From: Vibrio chagasii
GTDB taxonomy: Bacteria > Pseudomonadota > Gammaproteobacteria > Enterobacterales > Vibrionaceae
Reading direction: 5' to 3'
DNA: 64,000 bases
Assembly: GCA_041879415.1 (NCBI GenBank)
Contig: CP090851.1
Coordinates: 2,232,001 to 2,296,000 of the forward strand
Position numbers and translations under genes: made by a program. This document shows positions 19,616-27,386 of this stretch, in pieces (positions within the stretch are counted from its first letter, which is position 1; the number at the start of each line of letters is the position of its first letter). Under the pieces are notes generated by a model, which saw nothing but the letters and a program-made list of their open reading frames with translations, made no database searches and was not told the DNA's origin.

Positions 19616-19651
19616 GCTTCAAAATAGCACTTAGAAATGTCCTATTGAAGC
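19616..19651 (-). promoter_or_regulatory. Inverted repeat upstream of the restriction-modification operon
   Basis: GCTTCAAAATAG and CTATTGAAGC form imperfect arms (two extra A) about 15 nt apart, 65 bp upstream of the proposed TTG start. This is the only strong symmetry between the operon and repeat copy B. It may be an operator or a leader hairpin. No controller (C) gene is present, so autoregulation by a methyltransferase is possible but only inferred. Confidence 0.35.
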
Positions 19652-19695
19652 TATGCAGATATGGCGAAAGGGATCTGTAAACTACGTTGAGGAAA

Positions 19696-19792
19696 AGTGC
19701 ACTCACGCTAATCTTGCCACAATATACTGCCAGATTAGCATAAGTGCTGAGTTTGGATTAGGAATATAAGCTTATGAAATACCGAAAGCTTA
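19696..19792. repeat. Direct repeat copy B, upstream of the restriction operon
   Basis: This is the second copy of the 97-bp unit at 12965-13061, in the same orientation. The inverted repeat GCTAATCT (19707-19714) and AGATTAGC (19732-19739) with its core is fully conserved. Most mismatches lie in AGTGCTGAGTTTGG and near the right end. It lies 30 bp beyond the end of the TDT gene and about 145 bp before the first methyltransferase start. Confidence 0.85.
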
Positions 19793-19822
19793 AGGTCCGT
19801 TTATCTTTTGAACTATTGCCCT

Positions 19823-20818
19823 TTACAATCTACCGGCTACCGCACCCAAAACACGATGAGGTTTGTAGTTCATGTAGTAACGAACAGCCACATAACCTAC
19901 TACCAAGGTTGCAACAATCAGTTCTAGATAAGCTAGGTTAAACACTTGGTTAATGTAATGCGCCTCGATGCCTTGTGCTTGCATCCACGCAGCCAATTTA
20001 AACAAGGCTGTTGCACCAATCACGATTGGGAAAGTAAACGCTGCATAGCCAGGGCTAAATGGTAAACGAAGTAGTTTGAAGAACGCTGCATAGATAATAA
20101 ACGTCATCAACACCGCAATACCAAATAGTAGACCAATGATCACTGGCGAAGGGCTCGCTGTCACGGTTAGATAACCCGCTAAAGATAGGCTTGCAGGTGC
20201 CGCCATAATCGCGATCGTTGGTTTTGCAGCATCTGGCACTTCGTGAGAGAAGATCAAACGGTAAACCATCATTGGTAGCATTACTGCGTAAACCAATAAA
20301 CCGAATACCAAAGTCGCGTTCGCTACAGGCTCCAAAACTGGATTACCAGAGAAAGAAACGTCTGCCACAATGATACCGATTGGCGGTACGAACCAGCTTG
20401 GCACCATGTGGTGAATCTCAAACTGTTTTGCTCTGTGGTACAAAAAGCTCACTAAGAACACAACATGTAAAGCAACCGCCGCTAGCCACATCGCCTCTTG
20501 TAAGAATTGAGAAATCGGCGCTAAAGATGCTGATACCACCATGCAGCCCATCGCAAATGTTGGAACCACACTACCCACTACAGGGTGAGCAAGATCTTCA
20601 CGCAATAGATGCCCATGAATCAGAAACTTCACAGCTAAAACAAGAAGTAATACCGCCGCGATGCCAGCACTGATCCATTGCACTAAACCTGGGGTATGCA
20701 AAATACCTTGTGCGACTAAAACGCCATCCCAACACCAGCCTAAACTTGCAATTGCTAGTGCTAACCCTGCCATGGGTGTTGGAGCTCCTGTTAATCTATA
20801 TTTAATACGTTGAATCAT
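19823..20818 (-). CDS. TDT-family (TehA/SLAC1-like) transporter
   Basis: A 331-residue, very hydrophobic protein with about ten predicted membrane segments, in the tellurite-resistance/dicarboxylate transporter (TDT) family. That family includes TehA and plant SLAC1 anion channels. Family-like features are the start TGAPTPMAGLALAIASLG and the repeated GY..F..P pattern with conserved prolines (FSPGYAAFTFPIVI). It sits in the inner membrane; the substrate cannot be told from sequence. A LysR-type regulator is divergent across a 160-bp spacer, so control by that regulator is likely. The gene is transcribed toward the restriction island. Confidence 0.82.
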   Translation of the reverse strand: MIQRIKYRLTGAPTPMAGLALAIASLGWCWDGVLVAQGILHTPGLVQWISAGIAAVLLLVLAVKFLIHGHLLREDLAHPVVGSVVPTFAMGCMVVSASLAPISQFLQEAMWLAAVALHVVFLVSFLYHRAKQFEIHHMVPSWFVPPIGIIVADVSFSGNPVLEPVANATLVFGLLVYAVMLPMMVYRLIFSHEVPDAAKPTIAIMAAPASLSLAGYLTVTASPSPVIIGLLFGIAVLMTFIIYAAFFKLLRLPFSPGYAAFTFPIVIGATALFKLAAWMQAQGIEAHYINQVFNLAYLELIVATLVVGYVAVRYYMNYKPHRVLGAVAGRL

Positions 20819-20978
20819 GTGAGCCTCTCTTGAACTTGATTCACTAAACTTGTGAACTCATCAGCTTGTTGAAGCCATAATACGCTTGCACTTCGTTAAG
20901 TAATATCCAATTATATATAACAAGCGTTCACCAATACTGAACAACCAATTCCACCAGCAGCGTAAAACTAGGAACCTG

Positions 20979-21875
20979 ATGGCTAATATCTCAATCAAAC
21001 AACTAAAAGTGTTTGTCACCATTACCCAGCATTCGACACTTACCGCCGCATCGGAAGCTCTGTTTCTCTCTAAAGCCGCGGTTAGCATGGCACTCGGTGA
21101 AATGGAAAAGCAGCTAGGCCATTCTCTATTTGACCGGGTTAACAACCGATTAATTCTCAATCAAGAAGGGCACAAGCTGCTTCCTTTAGCTGATGAGATT
21201 CTTCATCGGGCCGCCGGCATCGATGTTCTGTTCCGCGACGACCAGCCATTAAGTGGCAATCTTAAGGTTGGTGCGAGTGACACGATTGGTAATCAGGTTG
21301 CGCCTTTTATTTTGTCTGGCTTTCGAGAAAAAACTCAGCACCAAGACCAAAGCTTGTTCATTTCAAACAGTGCCCTGATCTGTCAAAAGTTGGTGGATTA
21401 TGAACTGGATATCGCGTTAATTGAAGGAAAAACACTCCACCCGGAGTTAATCTCAAGCCAGTTTAGTAGCGATGAGATGTGTATTATCGTTAGTAATCAA
21501 CACCCTCTGGTAGTAAAAGAGCAAATTGCACTACAAGATCTAGAAAACAGCCATTGGATATTGCGTGAGTCAGGTTCTGGTACCCGTGAGTTTTTCCTGC
21601 GCGCTGTCGCACCACGCATCGAGCATTGGTATGAGTCTTTTGAGCTCAACACCACAGAAGCGATCATCAACTCTGTTTCTGCCGGTCTTGGCTTTGCCTG
21701 TTTGTCTCGTTTAGCTGCTCAAAGGGCGATCGATTCAGGTAGAGTAAAAGCGCTTAATGTGCCACTCGATATGAAACGTCGATTCTGGATGCTGGTCCAC
21801 AAAGACAAATACCAAAGCCCGTTACTGAAATCTTTCATGAGTTATTGTGAAGACTGGGCGACACATCAAGATTGA
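20979..21875 (+). CDS. LysR-family transcriptional regulator
   Basis: A 298-residue LysR-type regulator. The N-terminal winged helix-turn-helix (residues 1-60) has the pattern TAASEALFLSKAAVSMALGEMEKQLG followed by LFDR, and a periplasmic-binding-protein-like effector domain follows from about residue 90. The N-terminus resembles the YeiE/CysB-like subgroup (LxLSxxAVSxAL). It is divergent from the TDT transporter and likely controls it. It reads toward yebG, which has its own SOS promoter. The inducer is unknown. Confidence 0.88.
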   Translation: MANISIKQLKVFVTITQHSTLTAASEALFLSKAAVSMALGEMEKQLGHSLFDRVNNRLILNQEGHKLLPLADEILHRAAGIDVLFRDDQPLSGNLKVGASDTIGNQVAPFILSGFREKTQHQDQSLFISNSALICQKLVDYELDIALIEGKTLHPELISSQFSSDEMCIIVSNQHPLVVKEQIALQDLENSHWILRESGSGTREFFLRAVAPRIEHWYESFELNTTEAIINSVSAGLGFACLSRLAAQRAIDSGRVKALNVPLDMKRRFWMLVHKDKYQSPLLKSFMSYCEDWATHQD

Positions 21876-21916
21876 GGCCGCATAGTGCGGGCTCCAACTG
21901 GACTTTCAGCCTCAGA

Positions 21917-21936
21917 AACTGTATAAAAAGCCAGTA
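21917..21936 (+). promoter_or_regulatory. LexA (SOS) box upstream of yebG
   Basis: AACTGTATAAAAAGCCAGTA fits CTG-N10-CAG (CTG 21919-21921, CAG 21932-21934) and keeps the AT-rich centre. It lies 27 bp before the yebG ATG. E. coli yebG is a known LexA target, which supports the call. Confidence 0.75.
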
Positions 21937-21963
21937 AAATTTATCAAACTTAGAGGATTAACC

Positions 21964-22257
21964 ATGGCTGTTATCGTCAAGTACGTGGTGGAACGCAACG
22001 GAGAAGAGAAAATGACTTTTACCTCTAAAGCCGAAGCTGACGCATACGACAAAATGCTGGATATGGCTGATGAGCTTTTTGAACTGTTAGGCAAAAGCGA
22101 TTTAGTTGAAGATGAAGGCAAGCAAGAAGAACTTGCAATGTACCTGGCTAAGAACAAAGAAGAAGTTCTTTACGCATTAGGTGCGAAGCGTAAACCAGCT
22201 CCGAAAAAAGCGAAGAAGCTTGAAGCGGTTAAAGACGCAGAAGAAGATGCAGCTTAA
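21964..22257 (+). CDS. yebG: YebG family DNA damage-inducible protein
   Basis: A 97-residue protein that matches YebG (96 aa in E. coli) over its length. It starts MAVIVKYVVERNG, has an acidic helical middle (DMADELFELLGKSDL) and ends in a Lys/Ala/Glu-rich tail. YebG is an SOS-induced protein of poorly defined biochemical function. A LexA box precedes it and a strong terminator follows, so it is a single-gene SOS unit. AGAGGA gives a good ribosome binding site. Confidence 0.93.
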   Translation: MAVIVKYVVERNGEEKMTFTSKAEADAYDKMLDMADELFELLGKSDLVEDEGKQEELAMYLAKNKEEVLYALGAKRKPAPKKAKKLEAVKDAEEDAA

Positions 22258-22274
22258 TTAGCTGAAGCTTTCTA

Positions 22275-22323
22275 AAAAACGCCAATGACACCTCTAATCA
22301 GAGTCAGTCATTGGCGTTTTTTT
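22275..22323 (+). terminator. Rho-independent terminator after yebG
   Basis: AAACGCCAATGAC pairs with GTCATTGGCGTTT around a 15-nt loop and is followed by a run of T. Confidence 0.9.
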
Positions 22324-22419
22324 ATACTTATCGAAATATAATGATGCTTGTTTATAGTCGAAATCGCTCTAAACATTCGCTTGCAAAAAAGTGTGATAAA
22401 GATCTAATCTATAGCCATC

Positions 22420-22492
22420 AGGTGATGGGGTTCCACCTAAGCTTTTGCTTCAACCGCCCGTTCTTTTGAACCGTGCTAATGACTCCTACAGA
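22420..22492 (+). ncRNA. Fluoride riboswitch (crcB motif) aptamer
   Basis: The sequence fits the crcB-motif consensus. AGGTG (22420-22424) pairs with CACCT (22434-22438) around ATGGGGTTC. Then come AACCGC, a small hairpin (GTTC-TTTT-GAAC) and GCTAATGACTCCTACAG. The long-range pseudoknot is kept by compensating bases: GGGGT in the first loop can pair with ACTCC in the last segment, where other members use GGCAT/ATGCC. A 12-nt mini-hairpin (AAGCTTTTGCTT) is inserted between the stem and AACCGC. About 200 nt separate it from the NifU-like ATG. That leader contains a CCATTT/AAATGG hairpin but no clear terminator, so the mode of control is not evident. Known crcB switches turn genes on with fluoride. 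Confidence 0.85.
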
Positions 22493-22688
22493 ATCGAAAA
22501 CAGGTAATACTGTTGGATGTATCGCTACTCCTCCATTTTGAAATGGGCTGAGTCTATCAAGACCAAGTTCCATTGCTCCTTTGGATTATCGATACTCAAG
22601 ATCTGTAGTGAATTAGCCGCACCTCTTCCAACACGTCCTGTTTTCTCAACGCCCTAGGTCAATACGACTTTATTAGTGAGAAAACATT

Positions 22689-23381
22689 ATGCATTACTCT
22701 TCAGAAATACAATCCATGTGCCCTATTCAAAGGGGTGATCTTCACAACTCGGCTCCAATCCCAGTTGAAGGCGCCATGGTTAGTCCAAAAGATGTTATCG
22801 CTATCTCAGGTTTAAGCCACGGTGTTGGCACTTGTGCACCACAACAAGGTGCGGCAAAACTGACTCTTAACGTGAAAAACGGCATCATCGAAGAAGCACT
22901 CATCGAGACTATCGGCTGCTCAGGCATGACGCAATCTGCCGCGATGGCCGCTGAAATCCTTACCGGAAAAACTATTCTAGAAGCGCTCAATACTGACTTA
23001 GTGTGTGACGCGATTAACGTCGCGATGCGCGAAATCTTCCTGCAGTTTGTTTACGGTCGAACTCAATCAGCTTTCTCTGAAGATGGCCTAGAAATCGGCG
23101 CTGCATTGGAAGACTTAGGTCAAACCCAGCGCAGCCAAGTTGGTACCAGCTACTCAACCGCAGCAAAGGGCGTCCGTTACCTAGAACTCGCAGAAGGTTA
23201 CGTAACCAAGCTTGCACTTGATGACCACAGCGAAGTGATTGGTTACGAGTATCTTAACCTCGGAAAAATGATGAAGGCGATTAATCAAGGTGTGCCAGCC
23301 AATGAAGCGGCCGACCTTGCTACAGGGACTTATGGTCGCTTCGATGAAGCTGTGACCACAATTAACCCACGCCAACAGTAA
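22689..23381 (+). CDS. NifU-like iron-sulfur scaffold family protein under a fluoride riboswitch
   Basis: A 230-residue protein resembling the iron-sulfur cluster assembly scaffold (NifU N-terminal/IscU) fold. Candidate ligand cysteines are Cys49 (GTCAPQQG), Cys77 (GCSGMTQSAAM) and Cys106 (LVCDAI), and Cys11 is also present. The spacing differs from IscU, so cluster building on it is unproven. It is the first gene after the fluoride riboswitch and lies 27 bp before the GGGtGRT gene, so the two are cotranscribed. This is not the isc or suf operon. I infer a specialised partner of the GGGtGRT protein, perhaps involved in protecting or repairing a fluoride-sensitive metal site. Confidence 0.78.
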   Translation: MHYSSEIQSMCPIQRGDLHNSAPIPVEGAMVSPKDVIAISGLSHGVGTCAPQQGAAKLTLNVKNGIIEEALIETIGCSGMTQSAAMAAEILTGKTILEALNTDLVCDAINVAMREIFLQFVYGRTQSAFSEDGLEIGAALEDLGQTQRSQVGTSYSTAAKGVRYLELAEGYVTKLALDDHSEVIGYEYLNLGKMMKAINQGVPANEAADLATGTYGRFDEAVTTINPRQQ

Positions 23382-23408
23382 TTTTTGCCAATTTAGAGGA
23401 AAGATATT

Positions 23409-24395
23409 ATGAACACTCAACTTAGTGAATCAGTAACTCGCGCTTTGGCAGAAATGAACTTCGACTCTTTGGCGCAAGCTGAGCAATACTGTAAAGCACA
23501 CAATGTAGACCCAAAAACATTGGTGATGGACACTCAACCAATTGCTTTTGAAAGCGCAGCCGATGCATATACTTTAGGTACAGCCATGGCACTATTTCGC
23601 AAAGCAAGCAACGCTGAACAAGCAGCCAACATCATCGGTGAAGGCCTTCAAGCATTCACAAAACCCGGTAGTGTTGCCGAGCAACGTCAAGTAGGGATTG
23701 GTCATGGTGCGCTTGCTGCTCGTCTTCTGAATGAAGAGAGTCACTGCTTTGCTTTTCTTGCTGGTCACGAGTCTTTTGCTGCCGCTGAGGGCGCAATTAA
23801 AATCGCACTAAACGTCAATAAATCACGTAAAAATCCATTAAAAGTTATCCTAAATGGTTTAGGTAAAGATGCGGCGTACTTAATCTCACGCATCAATGGC
23901 TTCACTTACGTGCGCACTCAATACGACTACCAAACCGGTGAACTCGTTGAAACAGAACGTCGCCGCTTCTCACAGGGCCCTCGTGGCGAGATCCTATGCT
24001 ACGGCGCCGATGATGTTCGTGAAGGTGTGGCAATCATGCACAGAGAAGAGGTAGATGTGAGCATTACGGGTAATTCTACCAACCCAACGCGCTTCCAACA
24101 CCCTGTTGCAGGTATCTACAAAGCAGAGCGAACTCGCCAAGGTCTACCTTACTTCTCTGTGGCTTCAGGCGGTGGTACAGGTCGAACTCTACACCCAGAC
24201 AATGTAGCGGCAGGCCCTGCGTCTTACGGCATGACAGACACCATGGGCAGAATGCACGCAGACGCTCAGTTTGCAGGCAGCTCTTCAGTTCCTGCTCACG
24301 TTGCTATGATGGGCTTCATCGGCATGGGTAACAACCCAATGGTCGGTGCTACGGTTGCACTGGCTGTCGCGGTAAGCGAATCTCAAAACGCATAA
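23409..24395 (+). CDS. GGGtGRT family protein
   Basis: A 328-residue protein named for its motif GGGTGRT (residues 254-260, in ASGGGTGRTLHPDN). The family is found in bacteria and archaea and has no settled function. Glycine-rich stretches (GFIGMGNNPMVG near the C-terminus) suggest nucleotide or phosphate handling, but no standard motif is present. GAGGAAAG gives a strong ribosome binding site. It follows the NifU-like gene and shares its fluoride-switched leader. A terminator follows about 100 bp downstream, so the unit is these two genes. Confidence 0.85.
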   Translation: MNTQLSESVTRALAEMNFDSLAQAEQYCKAHNVDPKTLVMDTQPIAFESAADAYTLGTAMALFRKASNAEQAANIIGEGLQAFTKPGSVAEQRQVGIGHGALAARLLNEESHCFAFLAGHESFAAAEGAIKIALNVNKSRKNPLKVILNGLGKDAAYLISRINGFTYVRTQYDYQTGELVETERRRFSQGPRGEILCYGADDVREGVAIMHREEVDVSITGNSTNPTRFQHPVAGIYKAERTRQGLPYFSVASGGGTGRTLHPDNVAAGPASYGMTDTMGRMHADAQFAGSSSVPAHVAMMGFIGMGNNPMVGATVALAVAVSESQNA

Positions 24396-24497
24396 TGAGA
24401 GAAGTGACTGTCAGCATTTAGCGACTCAAGCCGAGGCGTTAGTTGAAAAATCGACACCAACACACAATTAAAACTCTACTCCCATCACTAAAACTAT

Positions 24498-24526
24498 ACA
24501 GCCAGCCCTATGCTGGCTGTTTTTTA
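24498..24526 (+). terminator. Rho-independent terminator after the GGGtGRT gene
   Basis: ACAGCCAGC and GCTGGCTGT form a perfect 9-bp stem with a 5-nt loop, followed by six T. Confidence 0.92.
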
Positions 24527-24595
24527 TTCACACTTGCTCTAGTATCTATTCTTATTCAATATGTGTATTTAACTGCATCTTTTTAAAGGAATAAT

Positions 24596-25237
24596 ATGAA
24601 AGAGCTCATCATTCATACCATCACAGTGTTCATGGGCTTTTTCGCCATCATGAACCCTATCGCTAACACGCCAATCTTTCTTGGTTTAACAGGCGACAAC
24701 GACAGGGAGACAGTTAAGTCAATCGCGTTTCGCTCAGTGTTTATCGCATTCATCATCGTCAGTACGTTTGCCATTTCAGGCAAGCTGATCTTCGACCTTT
24801 TTGGTATCACGCTTTATGCCCTGCGCATCACAGGCGGTATTTTGGTCTTCTTGATTGGCTTTCACATGCTACAAGGTGAATCGACACACTCGAAGGCGAA
24901 AGAGAAGGTTAACTCAGATGCCCAACAAGACGCGGCGCTAAGTATCGCAGTATCACCACTGGCCATGCCGATACTGGCAGGTCCGGGGACAATTGCCACC
25001 GCGATGAACTTTGCCAGCACCGAGGGCATCTATGAAACCGTCATCACCATCATCGCGTTTGGTCTGTTGTGTACCTTAACTTACGTGTTGTTTGTGTTTG
25101 GTGAGCGCTTCGTGAAAGCGGTAGGGCCAAGCGCACTGAACGTGATTACTCGAATGATGGGTTTGATACTGGCAGTTATCGGTATGCAGATGTTGATTGA
25201 AGGGATCGAGCAAGCTCATAAAGCACTGTTTGTTTAA
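24596..25237 (+). CDS. MarC/YhgN family inner-membrane protein
   Basis: A 213-residue protein with six likely membrane segments, typical of the MarC (UPF0056, NAAT) family to which E. coli YhgN and MarC belong. Visible features are the N-terminal FMGFFAIMNPIANTPIFL and the internal repeat-like PLAMPILAGPGTIATAM, the proline/glycine signature of the family. It lies in the inner membrane. Some members were proposed as amino-acid exporters; the substrate here is unknown. AAAGGAATAAT is a good ribosome binding site. A terminator upstream makes it a separate unit from the fluoride-switched genes. Confidence 0.88.
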   Translation: MKELIIHTITVFMGFFAIMNPIANTPIFLGLTGDNDRETVKSIAFRSVFIAFIIVSTFAISGKLIFDLFGITLYALRITGGILVFLIGFHMLQGESTHSKAKEKVNSDAQQDAALSIAVSPLAMPILAGPGTIATAMNFASTEGIYETVITIIAFGLLCTLTYVLFVFGERFVKAVGPSALNVITRMMGLILAVIGMQMLIEGIEQAHKALFV

Positions 25238-25424
25238 ATGCTCACTCAAGGGGAATATTGACTCATATATCCGCCAATATGTATTGATCTGCAACGTTTT
25301 CTCATTGCAGAAAAATATCTCTCAAAAGACAAGCAATATCATTTTACAGACTTTATCCCGATGCGCTCTTTCATAACGAGGGCGCTCTCTTTATGATGAA
25401 CGCAATTAAATTAACTTTGCTAAC

Positions 25425-25452
25425 AACAGCGCTGGTTATTCGAACCGCTGTT
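25425..25452 (+). promoter_or_regulatory. Hairpin in the dapD leader
   Basis: AACAGCG (25425-25431) pairs with CGCTGTT (25446-25452), with an inner GGTT/AACC pairing, 41 nt before the dapD ATG. It could be a leader structure or an operator. Nothing resembling a lysine riboswitch was found in 25238-25493. Confidence 0.4.
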
Positions 25453-25493
25453 ATGAAATAGCAAAATCAAGACTCAACACATGGAGATTCAAC

Positions 25494-26525
25494 ATGGCTT
25501 TCTTTTCACTAGCCTTCGGTACGGCAACCAAAAACCGCGACAATAAAATCATTGAAGCGTTCTTCCCTAGCCCACTTCTAAACCCAAGCGACGCTCTAGT
25601 AGCGGCTGTTGGTGAAGTAGCAGGTTACACTGAAGGCAACCAAGCTATCGAAATCTCTGCTGCAAAAAGCGCAGAACTAGCGAAAGCATTCGCAGCAAAC
25701 GACGATGCAGCAAACGCATCTTTCGCAGAAAAAGCAGCAGCATCTGAACAGCCACTTGTTCTTGTTGTTCTTGCGACTGACGAGAAGCCAGCATCTGTTG
25801 CTGAAGGCTTCCTAAAACTGCAACTAATCTCTAACCGCCTAGTTCAACCACACGGTACAGTACTAGACGGCATCTTCGGTCTACTGCACAACATCGCATG
25901 GACAAACGAAGGTCCAATCGACCTTCCTGAACTGGCTGAGCGTCAAATCGAAGCTCGCCTTGCAGGCCGTAATCTGTCTGTAGATTGCGTAGACAAATTC
26001 CCTAAAATGGTTGATTACGTGGTGCCAACAGGTATTCGTATTGCTGACACTTCTCGTGTTCGTCTTGGCGCACATGTGGGTGAAGGTACAACAGTTATGC
26101 ACGAAGGTTTCATCAACTTCAACGCGGGCACAACAGGCGTAAGCATGGTTGAAGGTCGTATCTCTGCAGGTGTTGTTGTAGGTAACGGTTCAGACATCGG
26201 CGGCGGCGCTTCTATTATGGGTACTCTGTCTGGTGGCGGTACTATGGTTATCTCTATCGGCGAAAACTGCCTGCTAGGCGCAAACGCGGGTCTTGGTTTC
26301 CCAATGGGCGACCGTTGTACTGTTGAGTCTGGTCTATATGTAACGGCTGGTACGAAAGTTCGCATGCTAGATAAAGAAGGCAACGAAGTAGAAATCATTA
26401 AAGCTCGCGACCTAGCTGGTGTTTCTGATCTGCTGTTCCGTCGCAACTCAATCACTGGTCAAATTGAGTGTCTAGCGAACAAGTCTGCTGTTGAACTAAA
26501 CAGCGAGCTACACAGCAACAACTAA
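25494..26525 (+). CDS. dapD: 2,3,4,5-tetrahydropyridine-2,6-dicarboxylate N-succinyltransferase
   Basis: DapD transfers a succinyl group from succinyl-CoA to tetrahydrodipicolinate in the lysine/diaminopimelate pathway. The 343-residue length matches the long form of Pseudomonas and vibrios rather than the 274-aa E. coli form. The C-terminal half shows the hexapeptide pattern of a left-handed parallel beta-helix (VRLGAHVGEGTTVMHEGFIN, then VVVGNGSDIGGGASIMG). ATGGAGATT just upstream is a clear ribosome binding site. It is a single-gene unit closed by a terminator, with a hairpin in its leader. Diaminopimelate is needed for peptidoglycan, so the gene should be essential. Confidence 0.95.
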   Translation: MAFFSLAFGTATKNRDNKIIEAFFPSPLLNPSDALVAAVGEVAGYTEGNQAIEISAAKSAELAKAFAANDDAANASFAEKAAASEQPLVLVVLATDEKPASVAEGFLKLQLISNRLVQPHGTVLDGIFGLLHNIAWTNEGPIDLPELAERQIEARLAGRNLSVDCVDKFPKMVDYVVPTGIRIADTSRVRLGAHVGEGTTVMHEGFINFNAGTTGVSMVEGRISAGVVVGNGSDIGGGASIMGTLSGGGTMVISIGENCLLGANAGLGFPMGDRCTVESGLYVTAGTKVRMLDKEGNEVEIIKARDLAGVSDLLFRRNSITGQIECLANKSAVELNSELHSNN

Positions 26526-26545
26526 TCTAGATGCTAGAAAATTCG

Positions 26546-26580
26546 AAGCCGCTGGGGTTAAATCCAGCGGCTTTTCTTTT
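26546..26580 (+). terminator. Rho-independent terminator after dapD
   Basis: AAGCCGCTGG and CCAGCGGCTT form a 10-bp stem with an 8-nt loop, followed by T-rich sequence. Confidence 0.92.
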
Positions 26581-26601
26581 ATCTATAGATAATGAAAGAC
26601 G

Positions 26602-27135
26602 TTACACTTTCTCTGCGGCTAACTGCTCTAGAGCCTGGATAGAGGTTTCAGATACTAGTGTGCCATCCATGTAGTAGCTGACCTTATCGCCATCGCGAAC
26701 ACCCAGCAATACTGCTTTCTGACCATCGTTGTAAGTGATGTCCATGCGAATCGTGTTTTCATCGATTTGCTGCATTTCACCCCATTCAATCTGGCGATTG
26801 TTGAAGCCAAGTGGTGCTTCTTTTAGTGAATCGTCTAGGCTGTCATTCACATCGATCATGGTATCGACTTTGCTATCGAAGATGTGAGGCGCACCAGTAA
26901 GTGGGTTTTTACCCGCCCAGAATTCAATCGAGTTAAATACAATATAATCGGCTGCAGTAGTCAGTGCGTAAACCGGAGCAAGCAAGAAGTTGACGCCCGC
27001 ACGAGCGTAACGGTTATCCACTACCTCGACGTTAAACTTCATTAATTTCCCAGTCACAGCGTTACTACCTACACACCCAGCTAACGACATGACAATCGCT
27101 GCCACTGCAACGGCTTTTGTGATTGTTGTTTTCAT
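26602..27135 (-). CDS. DUF3332 family lipoprotein
   Basis: A 177-residue predicted lipoprotein: a signal peptide (MKTTITKAVAVAAIVMSLAG) is followed at once by the lipobox cysteine (LAGC, Cys21). The mature part contains a hydrophobic stretch with LLAPVYALTTAADYIVFNSI, then an acidic domain. It resembles DUF3332, which has no known function. Asp is absent at position +2 after the cysteine, so outer-membrane sorting is likely. It faces dapD convergently, and the stem-loop between them can serve both. Confidence 0.8.
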   Translation of the reverse strand: MKTTITKAVAVAAIVMSLAGCVGSNAVTGKLMKFNVEVVDNRYARAGVNFLLAPVYALTTAADYIVFNSIEFWAGKNPLTGAPHIFDSKVDTMIDVNDSLDDSLKEAPLGFNNRQIEWGEMQQIDENTIRMDITYNDGQKAVLLGVRDGDKVSYYMDGTLVSETSIQALEQLAAEKV

Positions 27136-27312
27136 AGTTCCCTCTTATGCCACGATGATTGATTCAGTTTTTGCACAGACGAACGAATATCCCTCTGCAT
27201 AAAAACAGACATTATTCGCCTAACAAATTGATTCCATAACATTTAGCGTAGTGGAGATTTTTAGAACAGCAAACTGCAAACCTCAATTTATCACTCTGGT
27301 TCCAAAAAAATT

Positions 27313-27348
27313 CACAAAAAAAGCGCAGACCTTTCGATCTGCGCTTTT
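27313..27348 (-). terminator. Rho-independent terminator after purL
   Basis: AAAGCGCAGA (27320-27329) and TCTGCGCTTT (27338-27347) form a 10-bp stem. The A run on its left gives the U tract for minus-strand transcripts. Confidence 0.9.
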
Positions 27349-27386
27349 GATTTTTGCTTAATCTAATTTAGATTAACGCGGCATGG

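Larger units (their letters stand above)
12965..19792. mobile_element. Restriction island bounded by 97-bp direct repeats
   Basis: Two copies of a 97-bp sequence (12965-13061 and 19696-19792) flank four minus-strand genes encoding a LlaJI-type restriction-modification system. The interior is visibly more AT-rich than the neighbouring recC. There is no integrase, transposase, tRNA target or relaxase. It could be lost by recombination between the repeats and may have arrived by homologous recombination or transformation. Calling it mobile is inference from the repeats, the gene content and the core-gene flanks. Confidence 0.65.

Noticed and set aside
25238..25493. Lysine riboswitch before dapD
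   Set aside because: Only simple hairpins are visible and the conserved lysine-aptamer core is absent.
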